From Chitinophagaceae bacterium (GTDB lineage: Bacteria > Bacteroidota > Bacteroidia > Chitinophagales > Chitinophagaceae), in NCBI GenBank assembly GCA_021738605.1, contig JAIPBY010000162.1, positions 1 to 5,476 of the forward strand: a stretch of 5,476 bases of DNA, given 5' to 3'. The position numbers and the translations under genes are program-made. Each line of letters begins with the position of its first letter. Position 1 is the first letter of the stretch. Shown here one piece after another: positions 1-5,476 of the stretch. The notes under the pieces are model-generated. The model was given only the letters and a program-made list of their open reading frames with translations, was not told the DNA's origin and searched no databases.

Positions 1-2345
1 TGGGTGTTCCCAATTTCTTGGCTTACCCCAATACAGACTGGGCAGATGCTTTCTTTTCAAACCGATTGGTACAGAACCACAATGTATCCATCAATGGAGG
101 ATCTGACAAAACCACGTATCTTCTTTCTGTTGGCTACCTGAACAACCAGGGTACCATTGAAAATACAGGCAGCCAACGTTTTCAGTTCAGGTCCAATATC
201 GAATCAAAGGTTACGAAGTTCCTTACGGTAGGTTCACAAACATTTGCATTGTTTCAAGACGATGATATGGGCAACGTCTCGGATGCCTTCACCTATCTCC
301 GCGCAACAACTCCCGGAATCATTCCGCAATACGGAGGCAAATATGGATATGCCCAAATTTCAGAGGAGAACCAGCAGGCCAACAATGTATTTTCATTCCT
401 GAACAACAGGCTGGGTAAAGACCAGACCTCCAGGTTCAATACCACATTGTATGCTACAGCTACTATCTTGAAAGGTCTTTCATTTGAAACGAGGTTCAAC
501 TACCAAATGCGCCAGAACGAATACAGGAGCAGAACCAATCCTGACGCAGGTGTACGGTATAATTTTGCTACCAATACCCAAATGACTTTCCAGCCAAATC
601 CTGCCAATCTTTCTTCTAACTATAGCTACGATAAAAACTACCAGATTACCTTAGACAATGTATTGCGCTACACCACTACAATTGGTAAAGACCATGACCT
701 GTCCGCTTTTGCCGGCTACAACCAGTTGTACTACAACTATTACAATATTTCTGCATCCAAACAAGGCATGATTGACTATGGTCTATATGTTCCCAATGCA
801 GTATTGACACCAACGACAACCTCGGGCAGTGAAAACGATTGGGCCATCCGTTCCTTGTTTGGTCGTGTCAACTATGCATTCAAAGGCAAATACTTGCTCG
901 AAGGAAACCTCCGGTATGACGGAGTTTCACGGTTTGCACCAGAAAGCCGTTTTGGTTATTTCCCTTCCGCTTCTGCTGGATGGAGAATTTCTGAAGAGAA
1001 ATTCATGGATGGCATCAAATGGATCAACAACCTCAAGTTGAGGGCATCATGGGGAGAGCTGGGAAGTTATGCATCTGGCAATTACGATTGGCAGGCTACT
1101 TATTCACCCCGTCTGTATTCCTTCAACAATGTCCAGGCATCTGGCCTGGCGGTTGGCAGATTTTCCAATCCTGATTTGAGGTGGGAGTCTACCAACATTA
1201 AGAATATCGGTATCGATGCATCGTTGTTTGGCAACAAGCTGAATGTTGAATTTGATGTATTCAGAAGGAATACGAATGGTATCCTGTCTACCATTGCCAT
1301 TCCGATTACTGCAGGTATCGCATCAGCTCCTACGGTCAATCTTGCTGCAGTACAAAACCAGGGATTTGAAATCACCCTTGGAACAAAAGGGAAAATGGGC
1401 AAGGTAAGGTTCAACCTTTCTGGAAACTTTGCCTACACAGACAATATGGTTACCAAGTTCAGGGGTAAACTGGTTGAAGGCTATGTTACAGATGCTGCTG
1501 GTGTAAAGACGTACCAGTCTAATCTTGGCGCAGTATTCAACTCCGGTGCATTGGAAGACAAGCAAATAGGAGAGCATTATATTTACAAGACCTATAACGG
1601 TAGTGGAACATATACAAATGCAGATGGATCTGTGAATATCAATGGTGGTCCCAAAGATGGCATGATCAGAACAACTGCTGATCTGGATTGGGCAAGAGCT
1701 ATGTTGGCAGCAGGCTACAGATTGCGTCCAGGAACATCTGTAAGGAAAGATGCCATCTGGTATGGTGATCTTCTCTATGCAGATTTGAATGGTGATGGAG
1801 ATTATGGAAATTCATTTGATCGTTACTTTACAGGTACCTCAACACTCCCTAAATATGTATTTGGTTTTTCTGCAGATTTCAGCTGGAAATCATTTGATCT
1901 TTCATTGATTTTCTCTGGTGCTGCTGGTCATCAAATCCAGTTCAACTCAATCGGATACAACAACTCTGCAGTTGTTTGGGGAAATGCCATCAATGCTGAT
2001 GTAGTGAAAAGCAGGTACTATTATAACGATGCTGATCCTGCTGATCCAAAGAACAACATAAACGGAAAAAACCCCAGGTTGAAAGTAGCGGATGCCCAGA
2101 ATGCACAAGCCAGTGATTGGTGGTTGTTTGACGGCAACTGGATGAAGTTGAGAAATCTTCAATTGGGCTATAACGTTCCATCCAATATTGTTAGCAGGCT
2201 GGCCATCCAGCGGGCAAGGGTTTATTTTAGTGGAGAGAATCTTTTCATGCTCACATCATTCCCCGGATTGGATCCTGAATTGGGTGCAAGCATAACCTAT
2301 CCCACCATGAAGCAGTTTGCGCTTGGCCTCAACATTACCTTCTAA
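1..2345 (+). CDS. SusC/RagA-family TonB-linked outer membrane transporter, 5'-truncated by window edge
   Basis: This is the C-terminal part of an outer membrane beta-barrel that imports oligosaccharides with TonB/ExbBD energy, working under a SusD lid. The frame is open from base 3 (780 codons visible) with no start; the TTG at 18 is internal. Family members usually have about 1000 residues, so the signal peptide, CarboxypepD_reg-like domain and much of the plug are missing. Hallmarks seen: the 'QNHNVSINGGS' segment just after the opening bases; 'LLEGNLRYDGVSRF' followed by 'FGYFPSASAGWRIS' (about 897-993); 'LKLRASWGELGS' (about 1033-1068); 'LRWESTNIKNIGID'; an acidic 'DLNGDGD' loop (1782-1802); 'NWMKLRNLQLGY'; and 'RVYFSGENLF' near the end. 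The protein ends in Ile-Thr-Phe; a terminal aromatic residue is typical of Bam-assembled barrels. The SusD gene follows after 21 bases, so the two are almost certainly cotranscribed. The glycan specificity cannot be read from the sequence. Confidence 0.96.
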   Translation, partial: GVPNFLAYPNTDWADAFFSNRLVQNHNVSINGGSDKTTYLLSVGYLNNQGTIENTGSQRFQFRSNIESKVTKFLTVGSQTFALFQDDDMGNVSDAFTYLRATTPGIIPQYGGKYGYAQISEENQQANNVFSFLNNRLGKDQTSRFNTTLYATATILKGLSFETRFNYQMRQNEYRSRTNPDAGVRYNFATNTQMTFQPNPANLSSNYSYDKNYQITLDNVLRYTTTIGKDHDLSAFAGYNQLYYNYYNISASKQGMIDYGLYVPNAVLTPTTTSGSENDWAIRSLFGRVNYAFKGKYLLEGNLRYDGVSRFAPESRFGYFPSASAGWRISEEKFMDGIKWINNLKLRASWGELGSYASGNYDWQATYSPRLYSFNNVQASGLAVGRFSNPDLRWESTNIKNIGIDASLFGNKLNVEFDVFRRNTNGILSTIAIPITAGIASAPTVNLAAVQNQGFEITLGTKGKMGKVRFNLSGNFAYTDNMVTKFRGKLVEGYVTDAAGVKTYQSNLGAVFNSGALEDKQIGEHYIYKTYNGSGTYTNADGSVNINGGPKDGMIRTTADLDWARAMLAAGYRLRPGTSVRKDAIWYGDLLYADLNGDGDYGNSFDRYFTGTSTLPKYVFGFSADFSWKSFDLSLIFSGAAGHQIQFNSIGYNNSAVVWGNAINADVVKSRYYYNDADPADPKNNINGKNPRLKVADAQNAQASDWWLFDGNWMKLRNLQLGYNVPSNIVSRLAIQRARVYFSGENLFMLTSFPGLDPELGASITYPTMKQFALGLNITF

Positions 2346-2366
2346 TCAACAAGAAAAAGACATTAT

Positions 2367-4133
2367 ATGAAAAAGATATTCATTTTGCTTTCATTGGTTT
2401 CAGTTGCTTTCAGCAGTTGCCAGAAAGACCTGCTCGATACAGAGCCTTATGATCAACTTGGCAGTGAAACCATGTGGACTACAGACAACCTTACTGAATT
2501 GGGTGTCAATTCCATTTACAACGCCTTGCGGTTAGACCAAAATACAGGTTCAGCCTCAGGACTTGAATTGTACCAGTATGATCGTTTTGCTGTTGGTGGT
2601 ATGCAGCGTGATGGAACGGATGCCTATTTGCTGGGAACAATAACGCCCTCCAATGGACTGTTCAGCAGCAACTGGAGAAATTTTTATGAAGGCATCATCC
2701 GTGCAAATACTGCTATCGCGAATATCCCTGCAAAATCTCCATCGCCTGATGCTAAAAAGACAAGGCTGATCGCTGAATCCAAATTTCTGAGGGCCTATTT
2801 TTACTATAGGCTTAACCAGGTTTGGAAGGGTGTTCCCATTTATCTTGAACCATTCCTTTATTCTGAAGCCACCAAAGCACGTTCAACAGAAGCAGAAGTT
2901 TGGAATGTTGTATTGAAGGATCTCAGTGATTGTATCGCTGAAACCAACCTTCCTGTCAAATATGCAAAGGGGAATGCCAACTATGGAAGGGTTACCAAAG
3001 GAGCTGCGTATGCCCTTCGCGGAAAAGTATACATGTACTTGGGCAAGTGGGCTGAGGCTGCTGCTGATTTTGCCAATGTTACTGCTTCCGGATATAGACT
3101 TTTCAATGACTATCGCCTTTTGTTCAAGGAGCAGAATGAACAGTCCGATGAGATGATTTTTTCTATCCAAAATACTGGTATCGTTAATTTAGGATCAACA
3201 ACACAATTCTTTTGTGGCACCCGTTCATCCTTTGGATCTTGCTGGAATACCTATATTGTTTCTCCCAATGGTGTGGATCTTTTTGAGAACCTCAATGGTA
3301 GCAAATTCAATTGGGATGCTGTTATACCAGGATTCAATGCCATGAATGTTAGGGCAAGACAGGTTTACTTTTTGCGTGATAACCTCACTGCTGCTGAAAG
3401 AACAGCAAGGGCAGCACAGGGAGCAGATATGACCAAGTACCTCCCAGTAGGCAATGAAGCAAGGTTATTGAAAGCTTACGAAAGCAGGGATCCTAGATTG
3501 TCTGCATCTGTCATCACTCCTTATGCAACATACAACGGATTGTTCGGCATCTCTCCTGCAGTGGTTACAAGCAGGTATCCATTCAGGGCTGAAGCTGCTG
3601 TCAATGGTGATTTGAGGACAGATACACAGGCTGAATTTTATTACCTGCACAGGAAGTTTGTATATGAGGGGAATGCGGAATTATTGAACCGTTCATTTGG
3701 ACCCATTGATTTTCCTGTGATCCGTTATGCAGATGTATTGCTGATGTGGGCTGAAGCACTCACTGAGCTTGGTGATCTTCCAGGCGCTATCGCCAAAGTG
3801 AATGAAGTGCGCACCCGTGCAGGCATGCCATCGCTTCAGCGGACTGCTGTTGCTCTTCCCACCTACATTGCCAATCAATCCGCCTTGCGTGATCGCATCC
3901 GCAATGAAAGGCGGGTTGAATTCCTGAATGAAGGCATCAATTATTTTGATGAGTTGAGGTGGAAAACATTGAAGGATACTAAGTTCGGAAACGGCAATGG
4001 ATTGCGCAGTGCATGGGGAGCCAACATTGCCAACTATACCTGGGGCGGAGACCATTTTTATACCTGGCCAATCCCTCAGGCTGAAATCCAAATCAATCCC
4101 AGCTTAGTACAAAATCCGGGCTGGCCAAACTAA
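2367..4133 (+). CDS. SusD/RagB-family glycan-binding surface lipoprotein
   Basis: Complete 588-residue protein, a normal length for SusD-like nutrient-binding lipoproteins that form the lid of the SusC barrel. The start ATG at 2367 is followed by a type II signal peptide (MKKIF..., hydrophobic stretch, lipobox AFSSC) with lipidated Cys18. The residues after the Cys (QKD) resemble the Bacteroidota lipoprotein surface-export signal. The N-terminal SusD-like domain (about 20-260) carries the conserved AESKFLRAYFYYRL block (136-149) and a TPR-like helix pair, 'GAAYALRGKVYMYLGKWAEA' (212-231). The C-terminal RagB/SusD domain shows 'RYADVLLMWAEAL' (453-465), 'VNEVRTRAGMP' (478-488), 'RIRNERRVEFLNEG' (510-523), 'FDELRWK' (527-533) and the ending 'YTWPIPQAEIQINPSLVQNP' (565-584). 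A subfamily segment at about 328-378 includes 'VYFLRDNLTAAE' and 'YLPVGNEARLLKAYESRDPR'. There is no clear Shine-Dalgarno sequence, only an A-rich leader, as is usual in this phylum. A strong terminator follows the stop. Confidence 0.97.
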   Translation: MKKIFILLSLVSVAFSSCQKDLLDTEPYDQLGSETMWTTDNLTELGVNSIYNALRLDQNTGSASGLELYQYDRFAVGGMQRDGTDAYLLGTITPSNGLFSSNWRNFYEGIIRANTAIANIPAKSPSPDAKKTRLIAESKFLRAYFYYRLNQVWKGVPIYLEPFLYSEATKARSTEAEVWNVVLKDLSDCIAETNLPVKYAKGNANYGRVTKGAAYALRGKVYMYLGKWAEAAADFANVTASGYRLFNDYRLLFKEQNEQSDEMIFSIQNTGIVNLGSTTQFFCGTRSSFGSCWNTYIVSPNGVDLFENLNGSKFNWDAVIPGFNAMNVRARQVYFLRDNLTAAERTARAAQGADMTKYLPVGNEARLLKAYESRDPRLSASVITPYATYNGLFGISPAVVTSRYPFRAEAAVNGDLRTDTQAEFYYLHRKFVYEGNAELLNRSFGPIDFPVIRYADVLLMWAEALTELGDLPGAIAKVNEVRTRAGMPSLQRTAVALPTYIANQSALRDRIRNERRVEFLNEGINYFDELRWKTLKDTKFGNGNGLRSAWGANIANYTWGGDHFYTWPIPQAEIQINPSLVQNPGWPN

Positions 4134-4148
4134 AGGATTTAATTTTTT

Positions 4149-4180
4149 AGGCACATGAAATTCTCATGTGCCTTTTTTTT
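4149..4180 (+). terminator. Intrinsic (rho-independent) terminator after the SusD gene
   Basis: GGCACATGA (4150-4158) is perfectly complementary to TCATGTGCC (4164-4172). This gives a 9-bp stem, extendable by one A-T pair (4149/4173), with a 5-base AATTC loop and an uninterrupted T8 tract (4173-4180). It begins 16 bases after the SusD stop and ends 24 bases before the next start. On the opposite strand the hairpin is not followed by a T-tract, so it acts in the plus direction only. It should end or strongly reduce transcription from the susCD unit before the downstream lyase-like gene. Confidence 0.9.
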
Positions 4181-4204
4181 ATTTTAGGAGTCATTAAGAT
4201 TACA

Positions 4205-5350
4205 ATGAAACATCGATACTATTCACTCGGCTTTATTTTATTGGTTTCACTTTTCTTTACTGCATGTAAAAAAAAGGAACAACAAGCTCCGGTTGTGCCA
4301 GTGGTTCCTGTCGTACCCATTACACCAGCCCCTGCGGATACGAGGTTTCCGGTGAATCTTCTGGTCGACTCATTGACATTGGCATACATAAAAGAGCAAG
4401 TTCCCATCAATACTGAGATGGCTGGTGCAGTAGCTGCTATCATCAATTCCCCTTCGCTTTCAGCATTGTCCAAAACGCCCTCTCCTTTTGTTGAGGGCGA
4501 TGCCAATAATTTTACCAATATCTCCAACCAGGCCACAGATTGTAAGATGCTTGCCTTGCGTTGGCTGATGTTGTATGAGAAAAGCCCTGCTGAGGCAAAG
4601 CCTTATTTTGATAAGGTGGTGAGCACATTGCTTGCCTGGGTGAATGCAGGAAATGTTGCTACAACACATCTACCCAATGAATCCAGTTATCTGGGTTTTT
4701 TTGAAGCCTATTCAGTTATCAGGAGCCGCACTGCTGCTGCAGACAAGACCAAGATTGACAACTGGCTGTTGGCAAAACTGTCCATTTACCGGAATTTCCC
4801 TGCAAGGGTAAACAACTGGGAAACCATTCGTCTGAATTTCCTCTATTACCTCGGCTACATGTTGAATTCAACCGTTACACTGGATTATGCAGCAGTCGCC
4901 TACACGACTCTGTTGAATGTCAACCTGATGGCTGGTGGTAAATCAGAAGACCTGATCAGCAGGGATGCTTTTGCCTATCATGCCTATAATCTGGCATTCT
5001 ATGCCAGGATATTCAAGGCCAAGGCATATTTCGAAGGATCTGCTGCCATGAATGCATTTAAAAACAGGAAGAACAACATCAATGTTTCCGTGCAAGACAT
5101 GATGAACTATTGGAAACCTTTTCTGATTGATCCGATCAACAATGTCCATATTGAATTTGTGAACACCAATTATGCCCCTGACAAAACAAGGACAGACTAC
5201 AACAAACCGTATGTGCCCTCTTCCTCTGTCTATGCCTTGGAGGAATTGTTGCTGGCTTTTCCTGAGACAACCACCTACCTGAAAGGAATCAGTTCTTCGG
5301 CAACACGGTACAACAGAAAAGTGAGCGGATTCCTATACTGGCCCAAATAA
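4205..5350 (+). CDS. Putative alginate-lyase-like (alpha/alpha toroid) lipoprotein
   Basis: 381-residue predicted lipoprotein. The start ATG at 4205 is preferred over the in-frame ATG at 4166, which lies inside the terminator stem and would add 13 hydrophobic residues ahead of a textbook type II signal peptide (MKHRYYSLG..., lipobox FTAC, Cys21). An AGGAG at 4186-4190 lies rather far upstream. After the Cys come three Lys and a Val/Pro-rich tether (about 29-44) with three VVP repeats, then a mostly helical domain. 'NNFTNISNQATDCKMLALRW' (101-120) resembles the first helices of Pfam Alginate_lyase-type toroids. 'VNNWETIRLNFLYYLGYML' (202-220) and 'SEDLISRDAFAYHAYNL' (247-263) match, from memory, the family's Asn-Asn motif and its RDAxxYHxY motif. 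Candidate active-site residues are Asn203/Asn204, Arg253, Tyr258, His259 and Tyr261. The inferred role is beta-elimination of a uronic-acid-containing glycan; substrate and activity are unproven, and it could be a non-catalytic or binding relative. The next gene starts 8 bases downstream, indicating cotranscription. Confidence 0.7.
   Translation: MKHRYYSLGFILLVSLFFTACKKKEQQAPVVPVVPVVPITPAPADTRFPVNLLVDSLTLAYIKEQVPINTEMAGAVAAIINSPSLSALSKTPSPFVEGDANNFTNISNQATDCKMLALRWLMLYEKSPAEAKPYFDKVVSTLLAWVNAGNVATTHLPNESSYLGFFEAYSVIRSRTAAADKTKIDNWLLAKLSIYRNFPARVNNWETIRLNFLYYLGYMLNSTVTLDYAAVAYTTLLNVNLMAGGKSEDLISRDAFAYHAYNLAFYARIFKAKAYFEGSAAMNAFKNRKNNINVSVQDMMNYWKPFLIDPINNVHIEFVNTNYAPDKTRTDYNKPYVPSSSVYALEELLLAFPETTTYLKGISSSATRYNRKVSGFLYWPK
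4292..4336 (+). other. Proline/valine-rich tether segment of the lipoprotein
   Basis: The codons here encode PVVPVVPVVPITPAP (residues 30-44 of the 4205 gene), a low-complexity spacer between the lipidated N-terminus and the folded domain. The three VVP units use different codons (GTTGTGCCA, GTGGTTCCT, GTCGTACCC), so the repeat is held at protein level and is not a fresh DNA tandem duplication. Such segments usually hold a lipoprotein domain away from the membrane. Confidence 0.7.
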
Positions 5351-5358
5351 AATACAAC

Positions 5359-5476
5359 ATGAATATTTCCCGATTGCCAAAAGCTTTGTTAGTTCTTCTA
5401 TTGCTTACTGCCAACATGGTATTTGCACAAAAGGATTTGTTGCAAACAGCTGCAAACAAGGCAGCACTTGCATCAA
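5359..5476 (+). CDS. Secreted protein of unknown function, N-terminal fragment (3'-truncated by window edge)
   Basis: An ATG at 5359, 8 bases after the preceding stop, opens a frame that stays open to the window end (39 full codons). The product begins with a clear Sec signal peptide: basic n-region (MNISRLPK), hydrophobic core (ALLVLLLLTANM) and a VFA|Q cleavage site after residue 23. Ala followed by Gln at the cleavage point is very common in Bacteroidota exported proteins. There is no lipobox Cys, so it is predicted to be periplasmic or secreted and not lipidated. Only about 16 mature residues (QKDLLQTAANKAALAS) are visible, which is too few to assign a family. Tight coupling to the lyase-like lipoprotein suggests a second enzyme of the same glycan pathway, for example another polysaccharide lyase or a glycoside hydrolase, but this is inference from position only. 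Confidence 0.85.
   Translation, partial: MNISRLPKALLVLLLLTANMVFAQKDLLQTAANKAALAS

Noticed and set aside
18..20. TTG at 18 as a start codon for the SusC-like gene
   Set aside because: The frame is open back to base 3 with family-like sequence, and the protein lacks its whole N-terminal third; the true start is upstream of the window.
1100..1577. Minus-strand open frames within the SusC-like gene
   Set aside because: They are antisense to strongly conserved coding sequence, overlap each other, and show no recognisable protein features or start signals.
2031..2048. Tandem 9-base repeat GCTGATCCT/GCTGATCCA in the SusC-like gene
   Set aside because: It is a two-copy Ala-Asp-Pro duplication within a coding loop, too short and ordinary to suggest a functional repeat.
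4180..4187. TATTTTAG as a Bacteroidota -7 promoter element (TAnnTTTG-like) for the lyase-like gene
   Set aside because: It is only a partial match, falls in the AT-rich terminator tail, and has no TTG-type -33 element at the right distance; it would also leave a very short leader.
4166..4204. Upstream in-frame ATG at 4166 as the start of the lyase-like lipoprotein
   Set aside because: It lies inside the 3' arm of the terminator stem, and the added residues precede a complete type II signal peptide that starts at the ATG at 4205.
4219..4536. Minus-strand open frame with Gly/Thr repeats opposite the lipoprotein N-terminus
   Set aside because: The repeats are only the antisense reading of the Val/Pro tether; there is no signal or domain of its own.

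Overview
The window looks like part of a Bacteroidota (Bacteroidetes) glycan-uptake locus, a polysaccharide utilisation locus (PUL). A SusC-like TonB-dependent transporter followed immediately by a SusD-like lipoprotein is essentially diagnostic of that phylum. The moderate GC content, AGG-rich arginine codons, weak Shine-Dalgarno signals and the SusC/SusD subfamily features suggest a Chitinophagaceae-like environmental organism. The genus cannot be fixed from this sequence alone.

All genes lie on the plus strand. Bases 1-2345 are the 3' three quarters of a susC-like gene; the signal peptide, the N-terminal carboxypeptidase-regulatory-like domain and most of the plug lie upstream of the window. 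After a 21-base gap, 2367-4133 is a complete SusD-like lipoprotein gene. A strong intrinsic terminator (9-bp perfect stem, T8 tract) at about 4149-4180 closes the susCD unit. Then 4205-5350 encodes a lipoprotein with a proline/valine-rich tether and a domain resembling the alginate-lyase-like (alpha/alpha toroid) polysaccharide lyases. Eight bases later a second secreted protein begins at 5359 and runs off the window after its signal peptide. There is no gene-free stretch longer than 300 bases, and I saw no RNA genes, insertion sequences, CRISPR arrays or attachment sites.

Inferred working model: the SusD lipoprotein caps the SusC barrel and captures oligosaccharides at the cell surface, and SusC imports them using TonB energy. 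The downstream lipoprotein, and probably the truncated secreted protein after it, would process the glycan, plausibly a uronic-acid-containing one by beta-elimination. The substrate is not proven by the sequence. The most interesting points are the divergent lyase-like lipoprotein and the terminator that separates the transport pair from the putative degradative genes. I found no convincing evidence of a wholly new type of system.
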